A stretch of DNA of 43,486 nucleotides from Phytoplasma sp041276565 (GCF_041276565.1 NZ_JBGGGR010000023.1:1-43486); one strand, 5' to 3'; counted from the stretch's first letter, positions 8,269 through 18,132 are shown. The notes: generated by a model from the letters alone, not told the origin. Program-made: numbers and translations.

Positions 8269-8927
8269 TTAATTAATTAAGTTATTTAAAAAATCTTCTA
8301 TTTCTTCTGATTTTAAAATAAAAAAATTATTTTTTTTATTTAAATTTTTTAATTCTGACATTTTTTTTATTATAATAATCGCCGTCACAAACAAATAAAA
8401 TTTTTATGTTTGGCTATAAAATTTTGTCCTTGTGTGGAAGCAGCTAAAATAGCCTTTTTGATATCATTTTTTTGATTGTCCTGTGCTCCACCAGATTGTT
8501 TAGTATAAATTATATAAAAAACAAAAAAACAACAGGTAAATTGTAATATTTAAAACTAAAATCCATTTGTTTAGGTAAATCCGCTTTTTGAAATTCTTTT
8601 ATATCTTTTTGATTTTTTATTTCTTGATTAACGATATAAACACCATTTTTTCTGTCTAAAAATTTTAAATTTTTAACACCTTTGATGTTTTTTAAAAAAT
8701 TACCAAATATTTTTTCATAAAAATTTTGTTTTGAAGGATCTGTAAACAAACCAAGCTTTTAAAAAAATATTTTCTTTAATTGATTTTTTAACTTCTGTTT
8801 CGTTAAAACCAAATTTTTGACAAAAATTTTTAATTTTAAAAATAACTTTTTCATCTTAAATATTAAAATTTTCAAAATTTTTAGCTAATTTGCGTAAATA
8901 TTCTTTATTATAATTGAGAACTGACAA
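8269..8927 (-). pseudogene. Decayed type II restriction endonuclease
   Basis: Begins with a TTG at 8927 behind AAAGGAAA, 12 bases after the methyltransferase stop. About 220 codons can be followed through several breaks: SVLNYNKEYLRKLAKNFENFNI, an in-frame TAA, KVIFKIKNFCQKFGFNETEV, a frameshift near 8750, FTDPSKQNFYEKIFGNFLKN, another shift near 8515, then YTKQSGGAQDNQKNDIKKAI, CDGDYYNKK and a last shifted piece SEEIEDFLNNLIN ending at 8269. The KxSGGAQDNQ and CDGDYY pieces look like the catalytic part of a type II nuclease, but I cannot name the specificity. Order (methyltransferase first, nuclease second) and tight spacing support an R-M pair. At least three disruptions make it non-functional. 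Confidence 0.6.
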
Positions 8928-8939
8928 TTTTATTTCCTT

Positions 8940-9971
8940 TTAACTATTTAAATTTTCAACTTCTAAAAAAGCTTGAGTTATGATTTGACTAGCTAAGGTA
9001 AAATCTAATCGACGTCTTCTTTGTTTTAAACTATTATTTCCTTTAAAAGGGGTCAAAAGAACATCTTCGGTTTTTTGGCGAAAATCATTTAAGATTTTAT
9101 TAGCTTTTTCAATTGTTTGAGTTATTTTTTGAGAAGTTAAAGTATTTAAAATATTGCTATTAATAACTGTAATAGCACGAGAAGAAATTTTAACATTTTT
9201 TAAATCATAAGATAAATTAGCTTTATTAATAAATTTAATTTTTTTTTGAAGATTAGTAGAATCGACACCTAATAAAGCGATAGCTCCTAAAATATCATTA
9301 AATTTTAAAGATTTTAAAAAATCATTTTTAATTTGAATCAAATTTTTGAATTTTAATAAATCTTTTAATAAACCAATTTTTTTATCATTTTTATAAATGA
9401 TTTGTTGTTCGTTTTTTTGACCATTGAAACATACAACACAAATAGGTATAGTGGCATCTTCAAAAGGATTAGATTCAATAATAACAATTCTATTAATATT
9501 ATTTTTGTTAAACTTACTATTAATAAAAGTTTCTGGAACAATAGCTATTCCAGTTTTTTGAGTCATTATCATTTTTTCAAGAGCTATTAAATAAAGATCA
9601 GAGTGAAGAGAATTTTTAAAATATTTTTCGTAAATTCGTTCGTATTTTTTCTTTCAACAACTATTTTTAGATAAATAAGGAGGATTAGTAGCTAAGAAAT
9701 AAGATTTATTTTTTTGACAAATAATTTCTTTTAAAGAGTCATTTATTTTCCAATTAGTAAATTTATTATCGATATCTAATCCTTGAAATTTTAAATTACG
9801 ATAATTTTTGTTTAATTATTCTTTTAAAAAATTTAAAATATCACCTTCGCCAGCGAATGGATCAAGAATGATATTGTTTGATTTCATGTTATCTTTTAAA
9901 AATTCTTTTACAGGTTCATTAAACCAAATACTTTTCCGTGTATAAAATTGACCTAATTCCTTTTTTTTCAT
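8940..9971 (-). pseudogene. Type II N6-adenine DNA methyltransferase, broken by two in-frame stops
   Basis: One reading frame runs from ATG at 9971 (GGAG just upstream) to TAA at 8940, 344 codons, interrupted by TAA at 9818-9816 and TGA at 9656-9654. Landmarks in order: KKELGQFYTRKSIW (motif X, which positions SAM), LDPFAGEGDIL (motif I), and LATNPPYLSKN (motif IV, catalytic NPPY), then a long C-terminal part that would hold the target-recognition domain. The X-I-IV order is that of gamma-class adenine methyltransferases. The frame is otherwise intact, so loss seems recent. The region from 9572 down is still open from an internal ATG but lacks SAM-binding and catalytic motifs. It is followed by the nuclease remnant. 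Confidence 0.8.
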
Positions 9972-10435
9972 TTATAGCTCCGCATATTTATCTTATGGCA
10001 AAAATAATTTTTTTTAATTTTAAAAATTTAAAACTATTTATAATAAAAAATTGTTCTAATTTATTTTAGATATTTTTTTTAATTTTTTTACAAATCATTT
10101 TTTAATATTAATCAAAAAATAGTTTTGATTAAGAAAAAATAAATCAAAGCGTTTATTACTTTTATATTAACATAAAAAAAGTAAAACATAAATAAAATAA
10201 TTTTAAATTATTATTTTAAAAGGTTTCGAATTTCTATATTTATTATCCCTTTTATCACATTAAACATAAAAAAACAAATTGTTAATATTATTCAACAGTT
10301 TGTTTTTTTATGTTTAGAGAACGTTAAACCATTCTTTTTGAAATGATAATTTAAATTTTCTTTGATAAGGATTAAAATAAATTTTTCTTGGATATGGAAT
10401 TTATTATAATTTTAATTTTTTTAAATCTCAAAATT
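9972..10435. other. Spacer between the R-M remnant and the opp operon
   Basis: Contains the opp terminator hairpin (10262-10315). On the minus strand, between that hairpin and the oppF stop, a short frame reads IPYPRKIYFNPYQRK then FKLSFQKEWFNVL and stops at 10314, directly against the hairpin; it is separated from oppF by a frame change and stops. 9972-10261 shows no gene; it must hold the promoter of the methyltransferase remnant, but I cannot place it. Confidence 0.5.
10262..10315 (-). terminator. Intrinsic terminator at the end of the opp operon
   Basis: Arms AAACATAAAAAAACAAATTG and CAGTTTGTTTTTTTATGTTT pair across an AT loop (one G-T wobble), with T runs on both strands, so it can work in both directions. 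A closely related hairpin lies at 17902-17953. Confidence 0.8.
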
Positions 10436-11224
10436 TTAAAGTAAAGAGTCTTTTAATAATTGTTTAGTATAAGGATGAATAGCGTTTTTAAATATATTTT
10501 CGGAAGTCCCTTGTTCTACAATTTCGCCACGATACATTACAATTAAACGATCACAAAAATATTTTACAATTGATAAATCATGAGAAACAAAGATAATTGT
10601 TAATCCTAATTTTTCTTTTAAATCATTTAAAAGATTAAGAATTTGAGCTTGAATAGAAACATCTAAGGCAGATACTGGTTCGTCAGCGATAATAATTTTG
10701 GGTTCAATAATCAAAGCACGAGCGATGACGATTCTTTGTTTTTGTCCTCCTGAAAATTCATGAGGATAACGAGGTAAATCATATTCTTTTAGTCCTACTA
10801 AAGAAAGAATTTTTTTTACTTTTTCATCTCTGATATCTTTTGTTTTTATTCCTTGGTAAATCAATCCTTCTTCAATTAAATTTTGACAATTCATACGAGG
10901 ATTAAGAGCAGAATCTGGATTTTGAAAAATCATTTGGATTTCTTTTAAATTTTTTTTATCTTTAATATTTTTTAAATTTTTTTTAATTCCTTGTTCGATA
11001 AAATATTTATTTTCTTCTTGATGTAAAATAATATCTCCAGAAGTAGGTTTTAAAATTCCTGATAGAATTTTTCCTAAAGTTGTTTTTCCGCTCCCGGATT
11101 CACCTACAATACCAAAAATTTCTCCCTGATGAACTTTAAAAGAAATATCTTTTAAACCTTGAAATTTATTAGAAAAAATATGTGAAACGTGGTTAACTTC
11201 TAAAATAACTTTTTTATCATTCAT
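10436..11224 (-). CDS. oppF: Oligopeptide ABC importer, ATP-binding protein OppF
   Basis: One of the two ATPases that drive oligopeptide import; works as a heterodimer with OppD at the inner face of the membrane. 262 residues. Walker A GESGSGKTT (about 41-49), Q-loop FQNPDSALNPRM, signature FSGGQKQR, Walker B IIIADEP, D-loop SALD and switch His in IFVSHDLS are all present. Typical OppF proteins are 300 residues or longer because of a C-terminal substrate-class domain; here the protein stops right after HPYTKQLLKDSLL. A possible out-of-frame remnant of that tail lies between the stop and the terminator. The ABC core is complete. It starts 5 bp after oppD ends, the last gene of the operon. Confidence 0.9.
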   Translation of the reverse strand: MNDKKVILEVNHVSHIFSNKFQGLKDISFKVHQGEIFGIVGESGSGKTTLGKILSGILKPTSGDIILHQEENKYFIEQGIKKNLKNIKDKKNLKEIQMIFQNPDSALNPRMNCQNLIEEGLIYQGIKTKDIRDEKVKKILSLVGLKEYDLPRYPHEFSGGQKQRIVIARALIIEPKIIIADEPVSALDVSIQAQILNLLNDLKEKLGLTIIFVSHDLSIVKYFCDRLIVMYRGEIVEQGTSENIFKNAIHPYTKQLLKDSLL

Positions 11225-11229
11225 TAATG

Positions 11230-12330
11230 TTATACAAAACCACCTTTCCTTTTTAATTTTAAAATCAAAGGAGGAATTTCAATTTTAGGAGCAAATTCAT
11301 GCAATAACCAAGTAGCAGCATAATGAGTAGAAGAAACAGAAAACATTGGAGGTTGTTTTTCGAAATCAATTTTTAAAGCATAAGGATTTCTAAAAGCATA
11401 AGCGTCAGCTTCAATTGGTTTATTTAAAATAATTGGAGTTCCTTCGATAGTTGTTAATTTTTCTCCTTTTTTACTAAAACGAGGCATAGATTGCAAAAGG
11501 GCCCAAGTATAAGGGTGTTGACTATTGTAAAAAATTTCTTTATTTGTTCCATGTTCGACTATTTTTACAGCATAAATAACAGCAATCCTATCAGAAATAT
11601 ATTTTACTACATCTAAATCATGAGAAATAAAAATAACAGCCATATTTGTCTTTTTTTGAATTTTTTTAATTAAATCAAGAATCTTTTTTTGAACACTTAC
11701 ATCTAAAGCCGTAGTTGGCTCATCACAAATCAAAACTTTTGATTGATTTGCGAGAGCAATCGCGATTACAATTCTTTGACAAAGTCCTCCAGATAACTGA
11801 TGTGGAAATTGATAATATCTTTTTTCAGGATTGTTTATCCCAACTTCCTTCATTAATTTAAAAACTTTGTCTTTTAATTCTTTTGTTTTTAATTTTTTAT
11901 TTCTTAATTTTAAACTTTCTTTGATTTGATGACCTATTTTCAACAAAGGATTTAAACTAGAAATAGGATTTTGAAAAATAATTGAAATTTCATTTCCTCG
12001 GATTTTGTTAAAATTTTTATCTTTTGATTTAGTTAAATCAATTTTTTCTTGTTTTTCAGGCAAGTTTGAATCTTGTTTATTATAAAAAATAGAACCGTTT
12101 TCTAAGACAGCATTTGAAGGCAAAAGACCTGTCAAAGCTTTAGAAATAACGCTTTTACCACTTCCTGATTCACCAACTAAACCTAATATTTCATTTTGAT
12201 AAAGCGATAAATCAAGCCCTCGCAAAGCATAAATTAAATTATTTTTAATTTTGAAATGGATTTTCAAATTAATTATTTCTAAAACTTTTGTGTCCAAAAC
12301 TGAAATCTCCTGTTCTAAATTTAGATTCAC
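11230..12330 (-). CDS. oppD: Oligopeptide ABC importer, ATP-binding protein OppD
   Basis: Second ATPase of the Opp importer. 366 residues. Walker A GESGSGKSV, Q-loop FQNPISSLNPLL, signature HQLSGGLCQR, Walker B VLICDEP, D-loop TALD and switch His in IFISHDLD are intact. The C-terminal oligopeptide-transporter domain follows (HPYTWALLQSMPRF, TIEGTP, AYAFRNPYALKIDF, HYAATWLLHEFAP); as in many Firmicutes OppD proteins, its cysteines are replaced. It lies 48 bp after the oppC stop and 5 bp before oppF. Confidence 0.93.
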   Translation of the reverse strand: MNLNLEQEISVLDTKVLEIINLKIHFKIKNNLIYALRGLDLSLYQNEILGLVGESGSGKSVISKALTGLLPSNAVLENGSIFYNKQDSNLPEKQEKIDLTKSKDKNFNKIRGNEISIIFQNPISSLNPLLKIGHQIKESLKLRNKKLKTKELKDKVFKLMKEVGINNPEKRYYQFPHQLSGGLCQRIVIAIALANQSKVLICDEPTTALDVSVQKKILDLIKKIQKKTNMAVIFISHDLDVVKYISDRIAVIYAVKIVEHGTNKEIFYNSQHPYTWALLQSMPRFSKKGEKLTTIEGTPIILNKPIEADAYAFRNPYALKIDFEKQPPMFSVSSTHYAATWLLHEFAPKIEIPPLILKLKRKGGFV

Positions 12331-12378
12331 TTATTTCTTTTACAAAAAAAAATATTCAAAAAATTTTTCATTTTTTTA

Positions 12379-13655
12379 TCATGAATTATCTTTTGGTTCA
12401 AAGGATTCTCTTAAGTTGTTTCCTAAAATATTAAACGCAAACATTAATATAATTAAATATGATATTGGAAAAATTAACAAATAAGAAAAAGAGTGAATTT
12501 TACTAAAACTTTTATCAAGTAATTCTCCGATACTAGAAATTCCTTCAGGATATTTAATAATACCAGTAAAACTATAAACAGATTCAACAAGAATAAAAGA
12601 AGGAATTGATAAAGCGAAACTAGTTACCATTAAGCCTATAATGTTAGGGAAAATATGTTTGAACATAATACGAAAATCTGAAGCTCCTAACATACGTGCA
12701 GAAACAACATATTCTTTGTTTTTGTATCGATAAAATTGTGATCTAGTGTAATAAAAAGAACTTATCCAACCTTTAATTAAAAAAACTAAAGCGATATTCC
12801 AAAAAGAAAATCCTATTTTTAACATAAAAACTATCATCAGAGAAATAAAAGGAAGTAAACTTAAATATTGAACAAAACTATTTATTATTAAATCGATTAT
12901 ACCGCCATAATAACCACATAAACTTCCGATACAAACACCAATAAATAAAGTAGATAAAGAAACTATTAAAGCTAATGATAAAGAAACGCGAGAACCTTTC
13001 CAAAGTTCAGTAAATAAATCGTTTCCTTCTTCGGTTGTGACAAAATAAAAATAAGTTTTGTTTGGGTTTTTATTAAAGGTATATAAAAACATATTTACTT
13101 TTACTTTATATAAATTATTAGGTAAAGGTGTTTGTTCGATAATACTTTTAGTTTCTTGAGCTTTTTCAACTTCTTTTTGTGTAAAAGTTTGCGAAATTAA
13201 AGAGTTTTTGTATTCTCTATATAAATAAGCATCTAAAATAACTACTTGTTTATCATCTTTTTTTTCTTTTATTTTTTTAATGATATTAGGGTTATTTTTT
13301 TGAATAGTGTCAATATCGTTTTGATATAATTCTTCTTTTTTAGTCCCGTCAAAAATTCCTATTTTTTCTAAAAGAGGGATTTTAGGAGGCAAAAATTTGA
13401 TTAATTCTTTTTCTTTTTGTTGGATGTTTTTTGGTAAAGGATTTATATAAGGACCAAAAACAGTAAGAAGTAAGATAATTCCTATAATAATTAAAATAAA
13501 TTTAGTTTTTTTTTATGTAAAAAACGATACCAAACATTTCGATAATAACCAATTATTTTTTTATTTGGGGTCGTTTCTGTTTTGTTTTTTTTGATATTAT
13601 TAGAAGTTGGCAGTTCTGAGGCAAAAGTAAAATCATCTGGATTAAACATTTTCAT
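12379..13655 (-). pseudogene. oppC: Oligopeptide ABC permease OppC, frameshifted in a 9-A tract
   Basis: Second membrane subunit of the Opp channel. The 3' frame (337 residues if begun at 13392) holds the periplasmic-type loop, SRVSLSLALIVSLSTLF, later spans, and the EAA coupling loop (EYVVSARMLGASDFRIMFKH, then IFPNIIGLM). The true N-terminus, from ATG 13655 (or 13649), is in another frame: MFNPDDFTFASELPTSNN ... NVWYRFLHKKK. The two meet at a run of nine A (forward T run 13506-13514); one more A gives 426 codons, with the first span FILIIIGIILLLTVFGPY restored. So a single-base loss separates the N-terminal tail and first span from the rest. It may be a real mutation, a sequencing error in a homopolymer, or be rescued by slippage. 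The start overlaps the oppB end by 8-14 bases. Confidence 0.85.
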
Positions 13656-14607
13656 TTTTTTTACCCCCAACTTTTATTCTCGGATCTAAGAGACGATAAG
13701 ATAAATCTCCTATAATACTAGAAATTAAACTAACCAAAGTATAAAAAACAAAAACTAACATTAAAAGAGGTTGATCTTGTGAGTTAAATCCTTCAAGTAG
13801 TAATCTTCCTGAACCATCAACAGAAAATATTTTTTCAATTAAAAAACTTCCAGTAATTAATCCCGTAATTTCAGCAAGCAATACAGGAGCATAAGGGACT
13901 AAAGAATTTTTTAATGCATGACGGTTAATTGTTTGACCAAAAGAAAGGCCTTTAGAACGAGCTAAAAGAAAATAATCTTTATTAGTTTGTTCAATTAATT
14001 CCGCTTTAATACGGCGAATATAAAAAACCATATTTAATACAACCATTATCAAAAGAGGTAATAAATAAGAATAAACTCCAAACAAAAAACCCTTTTCTTG
14101 CCATTCTAAAGGAGTTGCAACTTGATAAGGAAACCAATTAAAAATATGAACGAAAAAAAATTGAGCTAAAATAGCGATCACTAGTGTTCCTAAAGTCATA
14201 ATCATAATTGTAAAAAAACTAATAAAATGATCTAAATAAGAATTTTTTCGGTTTACTGATAAAATAGCTAAAAAAATACCTAAAGGAACAGATAATAAAG
14301 TTGGAATTAAATTCATTTTAATTGTTAAAGGTATTTTGTTTTTTACAACATCATAGACATTTTGGTTTCTCTTTAAAGAAAAACCAAAATCTCCATGTAA
14401 AGAATTATTGCTCCACTGAAAAAATTGTTTTATAATCGGTTTATTATATCCTTCTTTTTCTAAAATATTATTCCAAGTGATATCATCCATTAAAGGGGGT
14501 TGCATTGGTTTGGTAATTGACATTTTAACTAAAACAAAACAACTAAAAACTACTAAAATAAAAGATAACAAAGCAAAAAAACATCTTTTTAAAAAGTACT
14601 TAAACAT
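13642..14607 (-). CDS. oppB: Oligopeptide ABC permease OppB
   Basis: First membrane subunit of the Opp channel, 321 residues. Typical layout: one N-terminal span (FFALLSFILVVFSCFVLV), an outside loop with NKPIIKQFFQWSNNSLHGDFGFSLK, then five more spans. The EAA loop that couples to the ATPases reads DYFLLARSKGLSFGQTINRH, followed by ALKNSLVPY. The C-terminus LSYRLLDPRIKV is the usual family ending. The start overlaps the oppA end by 8 bases, and its own end overlaps oppC, so oppA-B-C are translationally coupled. No damage seen. Confidence 0.95.
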   Translation of the reverse strand: MFKYFLKRCFFALLSFILVVFSCFVLVKMSITKPMQPPLMDDITWNNILEKEGYNKPIIKQFFQWSNNSLHGDFGFSLKRNQNVYDVVKNKIPLTIKMNLIPTLLSVPLGIFLAILSVNRKNSYLDHFISFFTIMIMTLGTLVIAILAQFFFVHIFNWFPYQVATPLEWQEKGFLFGVYSYLLPLLIMVVLNMVFYIRRIKAELIEQTNKDYFLLARSKGLSFGQTINRHALKNSLVPYAPVLLAEITGLITGSFLIEKIFSVDGSGRLLLEGFNSQDQPLLMLVFVFYTLVSLISSIIGDLSYRLLDPRIKVGGKKNENV

Positions 14608-17419
14608 AATCAGGATCTGTAGTTAGATTCGAGTAATAGTCAGGTCCGGTTCCCCAAAAAGGACTAAAATTAGGCCATTGAAATTTCATATTTTTATAAA
14701 CAGTAGCTCCTTTAGATATACTAATTGGGATAACTGGTAAATTGTCTAATGTTACTTTTTCTAAAGTAGCGTAAATATGAGTTAAAGTTTGATCTTTATG
14801 TTCGGAATATCTAGAAGCATTTTTAAGAGTAGCTTCAAAAAAATGTTTAAATTGTTTGATTGTTCCTTTCCATTTTCCTGAGTTTTCTACTCCTGGGATA
14901 TTTATTTTATTAGTAATATTTTTAGTATTATCATTTTTGTTATCAGTATTTTCAGAATCAATATCAGCATCAAAACCATTAATAAATTTTTGATACCATT
15001 CTTGTTTAGTATTTTGGCTATCTAAATCAGTTTTTAACTGAGAAAAATCTAATTCTATTTCTTTTTTATCCATACCAAAACCAACTCCAAAACTCCATTG
15101 TGGTTCATCAGATTCTAAATTCATCAATAAATAACCGGTAGTATCAGAACTTCCTACGGGGTGAAAAAATATATCATATTTATGAATCATAATATATTCT
15201 TTAACGTAAAGATTCCAATTTTCTACTTCATTAATATTAATTTTAATTTTTATACCTTCTTGATTAAAGCAATTTTCAAATTGATCTTTTAAAAATTTAG
15301 CTAATGATACTTTTCTAAGTTGCATTTTATAAATAGGGAAATTAATATTAATTGGTGCTTGTTTTAAAGAATCAGGTAATCTGTTATAAGCTGTTTTAAA
15401 CAATTCATAAGCTAATTTAGGATTAAATCCTTTAGTTTCTGGTGATAAATTTTTAATATTTTGTATATGGGTGTCCACAGTGTTGTAACTAGGAACAACT
15501 GGTTCACCAAACATAGAAGTAATTTCAGGTAAATAAGTTAAATTACCTTCTTCTAAAGAATTAACCATATTAGAAATATCGTTTCTGTTGATAGAATAAA
15601 ATAAAGCTTTTCTAAAATCTAGATCATTTATTAAAGGGTGAAATAAGTTTGGCTCATCTCTTTTTTGTTTTTGGTTATTATTGTTTAACGCTAAAACATT
15701 TCTTGAGTCAACAGGAACAACTTGAATTAATGGGTTATTTTTGTACTGTTGAAAAATTTCATCATCTTCTAAAGGAAGAGAGTTCAATTTTTGATCTTTA
15801 AACATTGATTGGTAAGTTGCCTTTTCGTTGATTATTCTAACAGAAACCGCTTTGAAAGGATTTTTTTGTTTATTAAAATGCTGATAGTTTTTATTGAAAA
15901 CAAATTTTTGATTTGGGCTCCATTCTTTAATTACAAAATGACCATAACTTTGGAAAGGATGTTTTTGAGTACCATAAGAGTTTTGAGTTTTTTCGTTATT
16001 TACAAAAGCTTTGTCATATGCTACAGGTGGAACTAATTTTACACTATTTAGATTATTTATTACATCATGTAAGCTTTTGGCTGATTCAAACTCTAATGTA
16101 AAAGTTAACGGATCTTCAGGTTGGTTCTTAATTCCTACTTCTTGGAAGTCAATTGTATTTTCTGGCTTTTGTGAGTAATATTTTTGAGCATTTTTAAGAC
16201 CTAAATAATTTGCACTAAAAATATTTTCTGCTCTCATATGTTTAACCTGGGGATCTAGTTGTTGTTTAATAGTATATTGTAAAGTAGCAGCATTAATAGG
16301 CTCTCCGTTTTCAAATTGTAAACCATCTTTAAAAGTAAGCTCAATCTTGTTTACTGATATATTTTTACTTTTTTCATAATAAGCATTACCAAATAATCCA
16401 TTTAATTCTTGATGTTGTGGTAATTGTTTTAATATTCCTAAAGTAAATTTAGGTTTTAAAACACTAGTTGATAATTCTCCCGGTGTGTTTGGTGTTCTTT
16501 TTCCTACTTCATTTGGTTCTTGACTAAACTTAGAAAAATCATTAACAAATTTAGCATGACCTTTTTGAATAGCTTGTTCCCAATCAATTTCTGTATTTAT
16601 AAATAAACTAGTTAAACGACTTAAAAAACCACTTTGAGCTGTATCATTCGCATCAAAAGGATTAATATGCTCTACATTAGCTTTTTGAAATTCCTTCATG
16701 GTTTCGTTATCACTATGATTAATATTCTTAGAGTTTTTTGGTTCTAAGTAAGCATGTAGAATTATGTCTTCGTTAATTTCATTAGAAAACTTCTTATCTT
16801 TTGTTCTTAAGTCTCTTTCTTCTGGTGTCCCGAATTCATTAGGTTCTAAGATGTTTTCTCCACCAAAACCGAATCTAAACCAACCACAAAAATTAAAATC
16901 GTTTGAAGTTGTTTTTTCTAATGAATCAATTTTTTCTTTAATTTTGTTAGTTGGAGTATCTTTTGGAACCACTAAAGCTTTGACTTTTGTTCCTTTTTTA
17001 GAATTAAAAGATACTATTTTTTTATCTTGCGCTAAATCCAGAGGAAATAACGATAAATCACTATTAACTGTTTCATAATTAGGCAAAAAATCATCTATTC
17101 TTTGTTGATTATCTATTTAATTATTTCTGTTTTTGACCCATCTATTAGCGTTTTTTAATTCTTCAAATGATTGTTTATTTGTAGGATCATCTGTTATTTT
17201 GGTATTTTTTTTAATTTTTAATTGTTTAACTAATTTTCCAGATGCATCATGTAAATTTACTTTAAATGTGTTTTTTTTGTTTGAAAAAACAAAATAAAGA
17301 GTAATAGAAGTAATTAATAATAAAATAATCAATGCTCCGATTATAATTTTTTTGCGACCCAAATTAGAAAAAAATGTTTTTATTTTGTTTGGTTTAGGGT
17401 TATTTGGATTACGAGACAT
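14600..17419 (-). pseudogene. oppA: Oligopeptide-binding protein OppA with InlB-like N-terminus, split by one in-frame stop
   Basis: A single frame of 940 codons from ATG 17419 (AAAGGAATA upstream) to 14600, broken only by TAA at 17119-17117. Residues 1-22 are basic, 23-46 a membrane span or signal anchor (KKIIIGALIILLLITSITLY), then an outside body. Residues 52-98 (TFKVNLHDASGKLVKQLKIK) and, after the stop, KIVSFNSKKGTKV ... FNFCGWF ... EINEDIILHAYLEP resemble Listeria-Bacteroides (InlB B) repeats. Then comes a type 5 solute-binding domain (LTFKDGLQFENGEPINAATL; FRKALFYSINRNDISNMV). After the stop the only nearby start is a TTG at 17086, which would give 828 residues without the membrane anchor and therefore a mislocalised protein. 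The rest is undamaged, so loss is recent, or the stop is read through. Confidence 0.85.
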
Positions 17420-17532
17420 ACATATTATTCCTTTTTATTTTTTATTTTTAAATCATATTAAAACTTTGCTTCAACCGTATTAAAAAAATTTTAAATTTTT
17501 TTATCATCTCCTTTTATTAATAAAAAGTGATA

Positions 17533-17562
17533 AATATAAAATAATTTTTTATTTCTTTTCAA
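17533..17562 (-). promoter_or_regulatory. Candidate opp operon promoter
   Basis: On the minus strand TTGAAA (17562-17557) and TATATT (17538-17533) are 18 bp apart, about 115 bp before the oppA ATG. This is the best sigma-70-like pair in the oppA leader. The leader also has AAAAGGAG (17515-17508) touching an ATG, which gives only a 19-codon frame. Confidence 0.45.
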
Positions 17563-17901
17563 AAATAAATGATAATTTATTGTGTTTTTGTTCGATGTTT
17601 AGAGTTATAAAAAAAACTAATATTTACTTAATTATTAGTTAATGTTAGTATACACAAAAAAAAAAAAAAACAAGTTTAAGCATATTTTTTTAAAATTTTT
17701 AAAAAACGAATATGAATAAATATATTTTTTTGATTTTTTGTTAATTTATTAAATTTATTTATATCTTAAAAATAAATAAGGTATAAAAATGCTTAAACCA
17801 AAAAAAATAAAAACTATTAAAGTTCTTTTTAATTCAAAGCATTTATTAAAAAAATTCAATCAAATAAATTTTTGAATATTTGTTTTATTGAATTTAATAT
17901 T

Positions 17902-17953
17902 AAAAAAAAAAAAAAAACAAATTGTTAAATAATTTTAACAGTTTGTTTTTTTT
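17902..17953 (-). terminator. Intrinsic terminator, bidirectional
   Basis: Sixteen A, then AAACAAATTGTTAA paired with TTAACAGTTTGTTT, ending in eight T. It serves the minus-strand gene that ends at 18133. It is almost the same sequence as the opp terminator at 10262-10315, so near-identical hairpins flank the opp operon. Confidence 0.75.
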
Positions 17954-18132
17954 AAAAAAATGTGTTTAAAGGGATAAGAAAAATTTAAAAATGTGGAACA
18001 ATTAATAAATAATATTTTAAATTTTTTTTGTTTCTTTTAAATATTGAATTATTCAAAATCATGTTTTTAATTAAAAAAATTCATATATTTATTTATTGTA
18101 TGTTTTTAAAAAATTAAAAATCAATTTTATCT

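Larger units (their letters stand above)
17420..18132. other. Spacer between oppA and the exported-protein gene
   Basis: Holds the opp promoter, a 15-bp A tract near 17657, a widely spaced inverted repeat (GTTTAAGCAT near 17674, ATGCTTAAAC at 17789) and the terminator at 17902-17953. A 28-codon plus-strand frame (ATG 17789, AAGG upstream, MLKPKKIKTIKVLFNSKHL) precedes a hairpin at about 17853-17901; it is too short to call as a gene. Confidence 0.5.

Noticed and set aside
11230..11460. Loss of the OppD C-terminal cysteine motif as a novelty
   Set aside because: The same cysteine-free AYAFRNPYAL version is usual in Firmicutes OppD proteins.
16764..17078. A 104-codon plus-strand frame opposite oppA
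   Set aside because: It mirrors the strongly coding oppA frame; no ribosome-binding site or family pattern.
17451..17507. A 19-codon frame (ATG 17507, minus strand) just after AAAAGGAG in the oppA leader
   Set aside because: The Shine-Dalgarno sequence touches the ATG, too close for initiation, and the peptide (MIKKFKIFLIRLKQSFNMI) has no regulatory codon run.
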